From Fulvivirga marina (GTDB taxonomy: Bacteria > Bacteroidota > Bacteroidia > Cytophagales > Cyclobacteriaceae): 64,000 bases of DNA. This document shows, one piece after another, positions 20,153-29,986 of the stretch. The stretch is from positions 780,833 through 844,832 of the forward strand of contig NZ_JAEUGD010000066.1 of the NCBI RefSeq assembly GCF_016775155.1, given 5' to 3'. Positions within the stretch are counted from its first letter, which is position 1, and every line of letters begins with the position of its first letter. The notes below the pieces were generated by a model that saw only the letters and a program-made list of their open reading frames with translations, had not been told where the DNA came from and did not search any database. A program made the translations under genes and the position numbers.

Positions 20153-23100
20153 TTATTTCTTGTTCAGTAATGCTCTTCTTTGTCTTAACTTGTTTGGCGC
20201 AGTTCTTTCATTTGCCTGAGGTTTTTCTGCTTCTTTTTTGGCTAAACCATTCAACATTTTAGCAAGTTCATGAACAGTAGACTTCTCGAAGAGGGTGATC
20301 ACGTTGACCTTAGAACCAAAGGCATCACTTAACTTATTAGCTATTCTGGTAAGGTCAAATGACTTTGCTCCGAGATCAAACAGATTGTCATAAATGCCGA
20401 TTTCGTCGATCTTCAGTGCTTCTCGGCATATTTCAGTGACTTTGAGCTCTATCGCCGAAGTGGGTTGTACAAAGTTACTACCCAGTTTTGGCCTGTTGTA
20501 AGAAGTCTTCGGCAATGCCAGGACATCAACTTTACCATTGCTGGTAAGTGGAATGCTGTCAATCTGCACAAAGTGAGACGGGATCATGTATTCCGGCAAC
20601 TCTCTTCTCAGGAATGTTCTGAGTTCAGAAACATTAGGTTCTATATTGGATACCAGATATGCAGTGAGCGTTTCGCCTCCTTCTTCTGTCTCTTCTTTCA
20701 CTACAATGGCCTCATCAATTTCAAATGCTTTGGCATACTCAATTTCTTCAAGAACTTTTCTTACATGCTTTTCGGTTGACCCGAATGCTGTGATCTCTTC
20801 CATACATTCTTCACGCGTGGCCTGGCCCAGGCGAACATCCCAGCTCAATGGTGCGGTATAGAAGTTAAAACCTCTCTCTTTTATGTGGGTGTATATACCT
20901 ATATCATTAATGAGACAATTAGAAGAGCAGAAACCGGTATCTTTTGGCTGTATCCAGCCCTTGCTTAGCAGGTAGCTTCTAATATCACTGATCGGTGTAT
21001 TGTAGTACCGGAAAAAGTCTACAAACTGTACTCCTTCCAGTTTATCATTCACACTCACGTTAAGTAATCTAGAGTACTTGTTGTCTTTTGAGTGGAATTG
21101 ATTTCTAAATATTGTCAATTGCTTTTCGATATCATCTTCCTCAAATACCCTTGCCTCAAATATACCCTCAAGCCTCATGTCATATATCTGCCCTCTTGAC
21201 AAACCTGATATTATATACTTAATCCCATATTCATTCGCCAACTGTACACCAAAAGTATTGATGGCATGCCAGCAACCATGACACGAACTACAGCTTTGCC
21301 TCAAGCTTTCTGCAAATACTTTCTTCATATTATCAGAAGAAATAGTAAAATGCTTGATGCCCAATTTCTCTGTAGTTTTCTCTATATTTTTAAAGGCAGT
21401 TTGTGAAATATAACCATTATCAAAGGTATAGGTCATCACTTTCAGACCGTAGTCTATAAGCTTATACAGAACATAGGTACTGTCCTTACCACCACTATAA
21501 AGCAGCAGGCAGTCATACTCCTGACTGTTGCTTTTCATCTCTGCTGCTACTGCCTCAAAGTCTTCCTCTTTTCTAAAGTAGCTCTCTATTTGTGTTCTGT
21601 AGTGATCAAATTCATTACAGATATTGCAAACGCCTTTGTCATCATATTCTATCCCTGGATAATTTTCCGGCAATAAGCAGCTAGTACACCTGTGCAACTC
21701 TCTTAACTTTTCAGTAGCATTTGCTATACTAAAATCAGGTTCCTTCTCTTCAGTGTTCTGACCATATTGCAAAAGCTTATTTTCAATCTCGCCAAGCTCT
21801 ATTCTGTAGCCGTTTAATTTGATCTGTTTGTCATCTCTACCCAAAAATTCGAGATTTCCGCCGGACAGTACCCGGGCAAGGTCTCCTGTCTTGTATAGTT
21901 TATCTTCACCTGCTCCAAATGGGCTTTGCACGAAACGGGAGGCAGTCATCTCCTCATTATTCACATACCCATCAGCAACTCCTGCACCTCCTATGTAAAT
22001 CTCTCCGGTCTGTCCACAAACAACAGGTTGCATCTGCTCATTCAACACATATATTTGATTATTTACAGATGCATGACCGATCGGAACTGACTTTCTCACA
22101 TCGGTTTTCGGATCATATTTATGAATCATACAACCTACAGTACCTTCTGTAGGTCCGTACTCGTTATACATTTCAATCTCACCATGAAACAGGTCATGGA
22201 TTTGCCTTGCAAGGCTTGTTTTGAAGTCTTCTCCCCCTACTATAAATCTCTTTATCCTCGATGATTTTCCATTTTGCTCTTTCTTCTGCTCCATCTTCTC
22301 TTTGAGCAACCTTAGATGTGAAGGCGTTAGTTTTATCACATCACATTGGTTCTCTTCATATACCCTTTCAATGAGAAAATCATTATTATCGGCATGGTAT
22401 ACTACTATTGAATTTCCTGAGACCAACGGCACAAAGATCGATGTAAGTGTAAGGTCAAAGGCTGGTGATGTAAATAATGGGAAACTTACAGATTCTTCCT
22501 TTACATAATTTTGGATCGAACCTAGTATATAGTTTTTAAAACCACTGCTCTTAACTTTAACTCCTTTGGGCTGCCCAGTGGTACCTGAAGTATAAATTAT
22601 ATAAGCAATATCATCAGGATTGCTTTCTACTGCTTTAAATGTGGAAGACTCCAGTGCTTTAAGAGACACACATACTACTTCCAGATTAAGTTGTAAATAA
22701 TTGGCTTTGGATAGATTTTTCAAATCAGTCAATACCATCCTGGCTCCGCTATTGGCAATAATGTACTTAACACGATCGTCTGGCGTATTTGGAGCGATAG
22801 GTAAGAAAGTGGCGTTTAGTTTCAGGCAGGCAAGCATGGCTGTCACCACTTCAACAGAGGTATCAAAATATAAAACAACAGTATCCTGAGCTTTGATGCC
22901 TTTCTCCTGCAGCATTTCAGCCAATGCCCCGACTTTACCATCCAGCTCAGAGTAGCTGATCATGCCACTATCACCTTTAATAGCGGGTTTTATAGCTCTG
23001 TTACTGACCTGTTCTTCATACTTTCTGATCAAAGATACAGGCTCCCACTCCTTTTGTACCGTATCACCATCGATCTGTTGGATATTGCTCAAAACCTGAT

Positions 23101-24427
23101 AGATTTCGGCTACTTTCTTGTCAGGGTTTTTAATGATAAAGTCAACTATTGAAATGAAGTATGCTTCAATTCGTTGCAGAGATTCCTCAGTAAATGAGTG
23201 CTCATTATAGGTAAAAGTTACCTGAATATTCTTAAACATGGATATTACTACAGAAAGCAGGTAATGCGTCTGATAATCCATATAATGGTCAGTAATTTTT
23301 AATGCACTGGTATTTTCAGTAAGTGACTGATCGAGCGGGTAATTTTCTATTACCACAATAGAGTCGAAGAATCCCTGCTTTGCTCCTTGTACGTATTCAC
23401 CTATACCTGTAAGTGAAGACATCTCGTAAGGAGCTCTTTGGTTTAACGAAGCCTGTACATCACTAAGAACCTGAGCAATGGACTTATTACCGTTGTTTTC
23501 AACAACTAACGGTAATGTATTAATGTATAGTCCTACCGTGTTTTCTATACCCTTTATTGTGTTAGGCCTGGTAGACACCGTCGTTCCTATTGTAACATCC
23601 TCATTGTTAAACTGAGCCAGTAATAAAGCCCACACAGAGTACAATACCGTGGCACTGGTAACCTTCTCTTGCCTTGAAAACTCTTTCAGCCTCTCAACAA
23701 TATTATCATCAAAGTCAAAAATGTGTTTTCTGGTCAGTGATTCTCCAGACTTACTAACTACTTTGTTATGATTTGCAAATGGAATTTCAGGTTTGCCGGC
23801 AAAAGTTTGCAGATAATCCTTCCAAAACGACTCTTCATTTGAAGAATCTAATTTTTTCCACCATTGAATGTATTCTTTAAACTTGGACTTAGACGCAAAT
23901 TGAACTTGTTCACCTTTGCTCAAGGCCTGGTATGCTTCAAAAAACTCTCGAAGTATTACTCCGGTACTCCATCCATCGTATAAAATATGATGGTTGCTTA
24001 CCAATATTCTATATTCGTCAGATTTTACCTTGATCAGTTTTACTCTAAATGGTACTTCATTGAGATTAAACCCCTGGTTAAGATCATCTTTTCTTAATAC
24101 TGCAATTTTGGCATCTAATTCTTCCCCTTCTGTTTCAGTGAGGTCAACCACTTCGAGTTTTAGTTCAGATTGTTTGAGAACCGCCATCACTGGTTTCTTC
24201 AAACCTTCCCATCTAAATACTGTCCTGAGTATTTCATTTGATTTCTGAATTTCACTCCATGCCTTTTCGAATATTTCAGGATCCAAAGTTTCTCCCTCAA
24301 CTCTTAGGTAAAGCTGTTCTGCATACTGGCGAGATTCCTTGGGATTGCTCAAATAATGCACCAGCAATCCTTCTTGAAAAGGTGTTACTTCTAAAAGGTC
24401 TTCAATGTTTTGTTTATCTAATTTCAT
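20153..24427 (-). CDS. NRPS C-A(Asn)-PCP with PP-loop ATPase embedded in the A domain, 1424 aa
   Basis: The C domain has VTPFQEGLLVHYL near residue 14 and HHILYDG near 145. The A domain has YTSGTTGQPKG near 611, YGPTEGT near 756 and A8 (RDDKQIKLNGYRIELGEIE) near 862-882. The pocket reads D-L-T-K-I-G-E-V-G-K, one change from the Asn code DLTKLGEVGK. After A8 the chain departs from the A fold for about 340 residues (890-1235). This insert has paired CxxC motifs (C914/C917 and C934/C937), the PP-loop SGGKDS at 978-983, and further Cys motifs CSSCHGC (near 1045) and FCSSNC (near 1165). A9-A10 then resume, with TSNGKVD near 1293. The PCP (LFDLGAKSF) is near 1354. The insert resembles N-acetyl-sugar amidotransferases of the WbpG/PseA type. 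By family logic it would adenylate a carbonyl oxygen and replace it with N or S, or dehydrate an amide. No E or TE domain is present. It is probably the first enzyme of the left assembly line. Confidence 0.92.
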   Translation of the reverse strand: MKLDKQNIEDLLEVTPFQEGLLVHYLSNPKESRQYAEQLYLRVEGETLDPEIFEKAWSEIQKSNEILRTVFRWEGLKKPVMAVLKQSELKLEVVDLTETEGEELDAKIAVLRKDDLNQGFNLNEVPFRVKLIKVKSDEYRILVSNHHILYDGWSTGVILREFFEAYQALSKGEQVQFASKSKFKEYIQWWKKLDSSNEESFWKDYLQTFAGKPEIPFANHNKVVSKSGESLTRKHIFDFDDNIVERLKEFSRQEKVTSATVLYSVWALLLAQFNNEDVTIGTTVSTRPNTIKGIENTVGLYINTLPLVVENNGNKSIAQVLSDVQASLNQRAPYEMSSLTGIGEYVQGAKQGFFDSIVVIENYPLDQSLTENTSALKITDHYMDYQTHYLLSVVISMFKNIQVTFTYNEHSFTEESLQRIEAYFISIVDFIIKNPDKKVAEIYQVLSNIQQIDGDTVQKEWEPVSLIRKYEEQVSNRAIKPAIKGDSGMISYSELDGKVGALAEMLQEKGIKAQDTVVLYFDTSVEVVTAMLACLKLNATFLPIAPNTPDDRVKYIIANSGARMVLTDLKNLSKANYLQLNLEVVCVSLKALESSTFKAVESNPDDIAYIIYTSGTTGQPKGVKVKSSGFKNYILGSIQNYVKEESVSFPLFTSPAFDLTLTSIFVPLVSGNSIVVYHADNNDFLIERVYEENQCDVIKLTPSHLRLLKEKMEQKKEQNGKSSRIKRFIVGGEDFKTSLARQIHDLFHGEIEMYNEYGPTEGTVGCMIHKYDPKTDVRKSVPIGHASVNNQIYVLNEQMQPVVCGQTGEIYIGGAGVADGYVNNEEMTASRFVQSPFGAGEDKLYKTGDLARVLSGGNLEFLGRDDKQIKLNGYRIELGEIENKLLQYGQNTEEKEPDFSIANATEKLRELHRCTSCLLPENYPGIEYDDKGVCNICNEFDHYRTQIESYFRKEEDFEAVAAEMKSNSQEYDCLLLYSGGKDSTYVLYKLIDYGLKVMTYTFDNGYISQTAFKNIEKTTEKLGIKHFTISSDNMKKVFAESLRQSCSSCHGCWHAINTFGVQLANEYGIKYIISGLSRGQIYDMRLEGIFEARVFEEDDIEKQLTIFRNQFHSKDNKYSRLLNVSVNDKLEGVQFVDFFRYYNTPISDIRSYLLSKGWIQPKDTGFCSSNCLINDIGIYTHIKERGFNFYTAPLSWDVRLGQATREECMEEITAFGSTEKHVRKVLEEIEYAKAFEIDEAIVVKEETEEGGETLTAYLVSNIEPNVSELRTFLRRELPEYMIPSHFVQIDSIPLTSNGKVDVLALPKTSYNRPKLGSNFVQPTSAIELKVTEICREALKIDEIGIYDNLFDLGAKSFDLTRIANKLSDAFGSKVNVITLFEKSTVHELAKMLNGLAKKEAEKPQANERTAPNKLRQRRALLNKK

Positions 24428-24585
24428 TATTAGTTGCTCGTTTTAATGTTTTTAAGCAGTATTTACTCTGATGAATAATTACATATGTGTGGACATAATC
24501 CACTCGCTACTTGCACCTCAGCATTCGAAAACTATCTCGAAAACAAACTGTGCAGGCTAATAAAAGAATTGTGATATATCAGTGG

Positions 24586-26991
24586 TTATCTTTCGTCCTT
24601 TAATATCCTTACAGGATTTACCAAGGCCACTTTGAATACATGATGCCCCATAGATAGTGCTGATATCAAAATAGTAATCAGTATCGGGTACATAAAAAAC
24701 CAAATACCAATATCAACACGGGTGGCAAAATTATCCAACCAGCTATCTGCGATATACAAACTTACTGGTAAAGCAATGAGCATGGTCACTCCAATTTGCT
24801 TTAGGAAATGCAATACAAAGAGCTTTGTTATCTCCCGCATACCTGCACCGTTAACTTTTCGAATGGCTACCTCTCTTGTACGTTTCCTTGTTTCGTTTGA
24901 AGCCAACCCAAGAAGTCCAACGCCAGACATAAGTATGGCAAGTAATGCGAATAGTTCAATTAGGTTTGCAAACTGAATGTCCGATTCAAATTGTTGCTTA
25001 TAAAAAGTATCTGCGTAAAACAGATCAAGAACTCTATCTGGAAAATTGGCTTTATATGTACGCTCTATCAACTGAGCAACCTCTCTTACATTCTTGCCCG
25101 GTGACGCTTTAATAGATGTATTATATGCAAGACCATCATTGCGTAGAGACACAAAAACACATGGTTGTACGGCATTTTTTATTGACTCATGGTGGTAGTC
25201 TTCAACAATTCCTACGATTTTGAAGGTCCTATACTCTTCATGCCATGGTAAAACAACCGTCTTATTGAGCAGGTTGTTATAATCTCCTGTATAAAGTTCC
25301 TTTGCCAAAGTTTCATTGATCATGATACTTTCAATATCCGCATCTCTATCATCATCAAAAGCACGTCCTGCCTTAAGTTCAACACCATATACATTTAGAT
25401 ATTGTGAGGTGATAGTTTGTGCATAGCAAAAAATTGCATTTTCAGCAGGATCATCCTGTAACCTTACAGAAACGTCACGGGTGTATTTAACACCGGGAAT
25501 AAATTCAGAAAAGCCCACATTCTCTATCAGTGAACTGGCCATCAGGTCAGACCTGAATTTATTCAAAGTACTCCTGCTATCCTCATAACCCATTCTGGGT
25601 GTATTGAGTACAACCACATCTTTATTTTCGAAACCCAGATCAACCTGATTGATATAGTTAAGTTGCCTGTTAATAGTCAGAGCCCCAGATATCAACACAA
25701 AAGAAATTGCAAATTGAAGCATAGAGAGTGCTTTGCCGAAATTCTTATTTTTCTTGCTTCTGAAATATTCGCCTTTTAAGTACTTAAGCGGGTTGAGAGA
25801 GGTAAAAACCAATGCTGGTATTAATCCTGAAAATATAAATGAAAGTAATATCACACCTCCCAGCAAGAAGTAATAGTTAGGGTTTGACCAGTCTATGGAA
25901 AAATTGAAATCCAATGCCTGGGTTTCTGCAAATCTTGAAAATATCAGTGTGAGGATTATTGCCAGTGCTATTCCTGAAAAGTTTAGAATAAGCGATTCAA
26001 TAGCGTATTTTCTCAATACGTTGAATTTAGAGGCACCATGCAACTTTCGAACAAACACATCTCCAATTCGCTCAGCATTTATTGAATTAGTAAGGCTAAC
26101 GTAGTTAAAGCCTGAGATAAGGAGGACAAAAGCAGCAACAATAACTAAAATATAAATATTTGTCATATTCCCATTGGCCTGATGTTCAAAATCCACATCA
26201 GATCTTAAGTGGATATCGCTGAGTTTCATCAAATCCATTTTCCAGGAATACTCAACGCTACTCTGCTCATCGGACACCTGCGAGAACTCATCACTAAAAG
26301 CTTGCAACTTAGCCTCAAAACTCTCTATATCAACACCAGGCTCCAGTAATAAATATGTATGGTAGGCGTAACCTGCCCAATTTTCAGCCATTCGTTCAAA
26401 ATTAGGTCTCACAACAAGCATATCATGTTGCAGATGTGTAGTTGGGGGCAGGTCTTTATAAACGCCTTTAATTTCACAAGACCGCCCCAAAACAGTAATC
26501 ATTTTATTGATAGGATCTTCCTCTCCAAAATATTTTCTCGCTAGAGACTCCGACATAAATATATCAAGCCTGTTGAGGTTCGAAAAACTACCTTTGACAA
26601 GATCAAGCGAGAACATCCTGAAAAATGAGCTGTCAGTGGTAAATACATTCTCTTCCAGAAAGCGATTTTCTTCATACTCTACTGTGGCATTATTTACAAT
26701 TTGAACCCGGGTAAAGTCAAGTACTTCCGGATATCTTTTCTGTAACTCAGGTCCTATCGGGTAAAAGGATATTGCTGTAGAGTTTTGATACACGTCACTA
26801 TAAAAATGATCTAGTTGTACTCTATAAATATTTTCATGGCCCTTATTGAACTTGTCGTAACTGGTTTCATATAAAATGTTATGTAATACCAGAATACAAG
26901 CCGCTACTCCCACCCCGTACCCTACGATATTCAATAAAGTAAGTACCCACCTTTTTTTAATACTTCTAAAAAATGATAGCATATGCCTCAT
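24586..26991 (-). CDS. FtsX/MacB-type ABC transporter permease, 801 aa
   Basis: This is a membrane permease of the Bacteroidota type, about 800 residues with two MacB_PCD plus FtsX repeats. An N-terminal membrane segment (VLTLLNIVGYGVGVAACILV) is followed by a large periplasmic domain. A hydrophobic cluster near residues 280-440 follows, then a second periplasmic domain and a C-terminal set of hydrophobic segments (LIELFALLAILMSGVGLLGL and after). The phrase TRKRTREVAIRKVNGAG is typical of FtsX-family permeases. No ATPase gene is adjacent, so the partner must lie elsewhere. Its place between the extender-unit genes and the assembly line suggests product export or self-protection. It is a paralogue of the permease at 53713-56106. 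A second in-frame Met at codon 4 is an alternative start. Confidence 0.88.
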   Translation of the reverse strand: MRHMLSFFRSIKKRWVLTLLNIVGYGVGVAACILVLHNILYETSYDKFNKGHENIYRVQLDHFYSDVYQNSTAISFYPIGPELQKRYPEVLDFTRVQIVNNATVEYEENRFLEENVFTTDSSFFRMFSLDLVKGSFSNLNRLDIFMSESLARKYFGEEDPINKMITVLGRSCEIKGVYKDLPPTTHLQHDMLVVRPNFERMAENWAGYAYHTYLLLEPGVDIESFEAKLQAFSDEFSQVSDEQSSVEYSWKMDLMKLSDIHLRSDVDFEHQANGNMTNIYILVIVAAFVLLISGFNYVSLTNSINAERIGDVFVRKLHGASKFNVLRKYAIESLILNFSGIALAIILTLIFSRFAETQALDFNFSIDWSNPNYYFLLGGVILLSFIFSGLIPALVFTSLNPLKYLKGEYFRSKKNKNFGKALSMLQFAISFVLISGALTINRQLNYINQVDLGFENKDVVVLNTPRMGYEDSRSTLNKFRSDLMASSLIENVGFSEFIPGVKYTRDVSVRLQDDPAENAIFCYAQTITSQYLNVYGVELKAGRAFDDDRDADIESIMINETLAKELYTGDYNNLLNKTVVLPWHEEYRTFKIVGIVEDYHHESIKNAVQPCVFVSLRNDGLAYNTSIKASPGKNVREVAQLIERTYKANFPDRVLDLFYADTFYKQQFESDIQFANLIELFALLAILMSGVGLLGLASNETRKRTREVAIRKVNGAGMREITKLFVLHFLKQIGVTMLIALPVSLYIADSWLDNFATRVDIGIWFFMYPILITILISALSMGHHVFKVALVNPVRILKDER

Positions 26992-27026
26992 ATATTAGTT
27001 TTTAATTATCTCTTAAAATTTACCGG

Positions 27027-28568
27027 TCAGTTTATCAGAGCACTAGACCTCAATTGTTTTCTATCAATCTTTCCACTTGCCAGTCTTGGTAATTCGGTGA
27101 CCTCCAAATAGCGATTAGGGGTCATATATGCCGGCAGGCTAGACTTTGCGTAATTCTTAATTTCATCAAGATCAGCATTTTCTCTGACGATTATATGAGC
27201 CACTATAAACACAACATTTTCGCTCTTCTTATCCAACACCACTGCACACTCTTTAACGTTTGGGTGTCTCAACAGTAGGTTCTCAATTTCACCAAGTTCT
27301 ATTCTTATTCCTCTAACTTTTACCTGGTCATCATTTCTTCCGTAAAAGTACACAAGTCCGTCAGAAGTCATGGTCCCCAGATCACCTGTTTTATAAATTC
27401 TCTTTCCTATGCCCGTGTGATATACAAAGTGTTGATTGGTTAGAGCAGGTTGATTTATATACCCTTTCGCCAGATTAATTCCTGAAATGGCTATTTCTCC
27501 TGTATCCCCTTCGTTCAAAACCTCATCCCCATCTATAATATGTAATCCTGTATTGGCAATAGACCTCCCTATTGGAATATTCTGCCCCAGATCATGAGAC
27601 GGAACATTGAAGTAAGTAACATCTACGGTAGCCTCTGTAGGTCCATAAAAGTTCACCAACCTGGTATTCTCGTAAGTAAACAGGCTATAAAACTTCTCAG
27701 CAAGAGTAACTCCCAAAGACTCCCCACTACAAAATACATATTTCAGGCTGGAAAGACTTTCAAGCTCAGGTGGGCCAATGTAATTGAGAAAAACATTAAG
27801 CAAAGAAGGGATAAAGTGCATAAAGCTCACTTTATTCTCTTGTACTGCACTTACAATTGCCTGCGGAAATTTCTCATACCCATGCTCGAGAATGAAAAGG
27901 CTGGCTCCACCAAAGTACCAAAGAAATATCTCCCATACAGAAACATCAAATATGTATGGTGTCTTTTGGATAAGCACATCCTCCGGCACCAGGTCATATT
28001 CCTCTTTCATCCATTGCAGTCTGTTAATTGCAGACTTGTGTTCAATCATCACTCCCTTAGGGTCCCCTGTTGAGCCTGAAGTAAAAATTACATAAGCCAG
28101 ATCATCCGGGTTGCTGATGTATTCAAGGTCAGAATTTCCAATATTTACTTCAGATTCTGCCTCTTCTAATATCACCTGAACGCATGCTTCTGTAAGCTCA
28201 AGGGTAGCTGAAGACTCGTTAGTCAATAACAGGTTAGCCCCTGCCAATGATAATATCCTGCAATTCCTTGAATTTGGAGCTGAAGGGTCCAAAGGTAAAT
28301 ATGGTGCTCCCGAAAACAATATACCCAATATCCCCACCAGCATATCAACTGATCTCTCCATTACAATGCCCACGGGTATGTTTCTTTCAGCTCCTCTTAG
28401 CCTTAAGGCACTCCCTAACCTTTTTGCACGCACAAGCAACTCTCCATAGGTCATGGTATTTCCCATGGCATCGCTGACGGCTATTTTTTTCGGAAACTCG
28501 ATTGCAGTGTCTTCGAATACCCTATGTAAGGTGGTATTGAGAGACGCTATGTTTTTTGTCGAAATCAT
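27027..28568 (-). CDS. Stand-alone Ser adenylation enzyme for aminomalonyl-ACP, 513 aa
   Basis: This is a free-standing adenylation domain without C or PCP, matching the role of ZmaJ in zwittermicin A and ClbH's Ser-activating function in colibactin. Visible motifs are FTSGSTGDPKG, FDVSVWEIF, YGPTEAT, YKTGDLG, RNDDQVKVRGIRIELGEIE and the catalytic Lys in LASGKIDRK. The pocket reads D-V-W-H-F-S-F-V-D-K, closely matching Ser codes. It should adenylate L-Ser and load it onto the small ACP encoded at 29705-29986, after which two dehydrogenases oxidise the side chain to aminomalonyl-ACP. Its start lies 47 bases inside the upstream acyl-CoA dehydrogenase gene. The assignment rests on the code plus the neighbouring cassette; biochemical specificity is inferred. 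Confidence 0.9.
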   Translation of the reverse strand: MISTKNIASLNTTLHRVFEDTAIEFPKKIAVSDAMGNTMTYGELLVRAKRLGSALRLRGAERNIPVGIVMERSVDMLVGILGILFSGAPYLPLDPSAPNSRNCRILSLAGANLLLTNESSATLELTEACVQVILEEAESEVNIGNSDLEYISNPDDLAYVIFTSGSTGDPKGVMIEHKSAINRLQWMKEEYDLVPEDVLIQKTPYIFDVSVWEIFLWYFGGASLFILEHGYEKFPQAIVSAVQENKVSFMHFIPSLLNVFLNYIGPPELESLSSLKYVFCSGESLGVTLAEKFYSLFTYENTRLVNFYGPTEATVDVTYFNVPSHDLGQNIPIGRSIANTGLHIIDGDEVLNEGDTGEIAISGINLAKGYINQPALTNQHFVYHTGIGKRIYKTGDLGTMTSDGLVYFYGRNDDQVKVRGIRIELGEIENLLLRHPNVKECAVVLDKKSENVVFIVAHIIVRENADLDEIKNYAKSSLPAYMTPNRYLEVTELPRLASGKIDRKQLRSSALIN

Positions 28569-29712
28569 TTAATTTTTCCTGTCTAGACTTAATTGCGTAA
28601 TGCTTACCAAGAAACTGAACCAGTACGGGGTTACTACCTTCAACTACTTCCATAATCTTCGCGTCCCGATATAGCCTTGGGAGAATATTATCTTCAAAGC
28701 AGCCGGCAGCCCCCATAACCTGAATAGCTTCAGGAATATGTGTTGCAGCCATTTTACTGGCATAATACTTTGCTGCCATCACAGCTTCCATCGATTTAGA
28801 AAGATCGTGCTCAATTGACTCTGCCGCCTGGTTACAAAAGAATTTAGCAGACTCATAGGCCATCCCCATGTTGGCCAATAGCTCTTGAATTATGGGCTGA
28901 TCTACCAGTTTTTTCCCAAAGGTCATGCGGTCATTGGCATAAGCGCTTGCCACCTCCATACCACCCTTCAAAATTCCCAGAGAAGCAAATGCCACGCTTA
29001 ATCTTCCATAGCGTAAAGCATAAGGGGCGATGAAACTGAGCGCCATACCGGGTTTACCAACAAGGTGGTCTTCTCTGATCAGACAGTTATCAAATTGTAA
29101 TCTGGCCAGATGCGCTCCCCTGAAGCCAAGCATTGACTTGATCGGCTCAATCTCAAAACCTGGTGTACCCTTCTCCACAAGGTATACCGTACCCGCACCT
29201 TCCTGTTTTCCAAAAACCAGAAATACATCGGCAACGGCTCCAAAAGTGATCCACTTCTTTGTTCCGGTTAACCTAATCCCTTCATCTGTTTTGGTGTAGG
29301 TGGTATTTACTGATTGGATATCACTACCTACCTCAGGCTCAGTAAGGGCAAAAGCACCGATTATTTCTCCAGAGGTTAACCTGGGTAACCACTTTGCTTT
29401 TTGAGATTCAGTCCCCCACTTTTCAATAGTTTTGGTCACCATAAAGTGAACGTTGAAGAGCCCGGTGAGGGATGGAGAAAACTGCCCGGCCAATAAGTTA
29501 AGCATTCCATAGGTAAGAGCGTCCCATCCAGAACCACCATACTCCCTTGAAACATACCCTCCAAGAATGCCTTCAGAAGCCAGCATATCTATAGACTGCT
29601 GGTCCACTCCTTCGTTTAATTCCCATTCCCCGGATCGTTCACTGAGGTTTTTGAGTAAGCTGCTGAAACATGCTACCTGTTCACGCTGAGAAGCGTTCAA
29701 ATACTCAAACAT
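28522..29712 (-). CDS. Acyl-CoA dehydrogenase-like enzyme of the aminomalonyl-ACP cassette (ZmaI/ClbF type), 396 aa
   Basis: This is an FAD-dependent acyl-CoA dehydrogenase of normal length. Family landmarks are the FALTEPEVGSD motif near residue 117, KKWITFG, FGKKLVDQPIIQE, QVMGAAGC, and MEVVEGSN carrying the likely catalytic Glu. In zwittermicin and colibactin, homologous enzymes act on carrier-protein-bound intermediates: the Ser side chain is oxidised first by a 3-hydroxyacyl-CoA dehydrogenase and then by this type of enzyme to give aminomalonyl-ACP. It sits directly between the ACP gene (8-base overlap) and the Ser adenylation gene (47-base overlap), the expected partners. It could instead serve the hydroxymalonyl route, but that route has its own paralogue at 32600-33745. 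Confidence 0.9.
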   Translation of the reverse strand: MFEYLNASQREQVACFSSLLKNLSERSGEWELNEGVDQQSIDMLASEGILGGYVSREYGGSGWDALTYGMLNLLAGQFSPSLTGLFNVHFMVTKTIEKWGTESQKAKWLPRLTSGEIIGAFALTEPEVGSDIQSVNTTYTKTDEGIRLTGTKKWITFGAVADVFLVFGKQEGAGTVYLVEKGTPGFEIEPIKSMLGFRGAHLARLQFDNCLIREDHLVGKPGMALSFIAPYALRYGRLSVAFASLGILKGGMEVASAYANDRMTFGKKLVDQPIIQELLANMGMAYESAKFFCNQAAESIEHDLSKSMEAVMAAKYYASKMAATHIPEAIQVMGAAGCFEDNILPRLYRDAKIMEVVEGSNPVLVQFLGKHYAIKSRQEKLNDFDKKHSVSQYHLT

Positions 29713-29986
29713 TACTAGTCATCTTTGCAGTGACAAATTCATTTATTTTTGAAATTGTGCTGAAAGTATCAAGGCTTAGGTCCTGAATAGTAACTTTGAT
29801 ATTGAACTGTTTTTCAATAAAAGTCATCAGTTCAATGGCAAATAGGGAATTAACCAACCCTGATTCAAAAATATTTTCATGTTCATCAATTTCATCAATA
29901 CCTGTATGAGCTGATATAAATGCCACAACCTGATTATTGATCTCTGGATTAACTTCTGTCATTTTTTTATTGTCAGTTATATTCAT
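29705..29986 (-). CDS. Small acyl carrier protein, probably carrying Ser/aminomalonyl, 93 aa
   Basis: This discrete ACP has the phosphopantetheine attachment motif FESGLVNSLFAIEL with Ser47, in place of the usual DSL. The same G-x-V-N-S pattern occurs in the second small ACP of this unit. The motif and context match ZmaH/ClbE-type ACPs, on which Ser is oxidised to aminomalonyl. It overlaps the upstream dehydrogenase gene by 14 bases and the downstream one by 8. An alternative start at codon 9 would remove one overlap. Which extender it carries is inferred from the Ser adenylation gene lying two genes downstream. Confidence 0.9.
   Translation of the reverse strand: MNITDNKKMTEVNPEINNQVVAFISAHTGIDEIDEHENIFESGLVNSLFAIELMTFIEKQFNIKVTIQDLSLDTFSTISKINEFVTAKMTSNV

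Noticed and set aside
27594-28073. 159-codon plus-strand frame
   Set aside because: It is antisense to the core of the Ser adenylation domain, whose motifs are intact on the minus strand.
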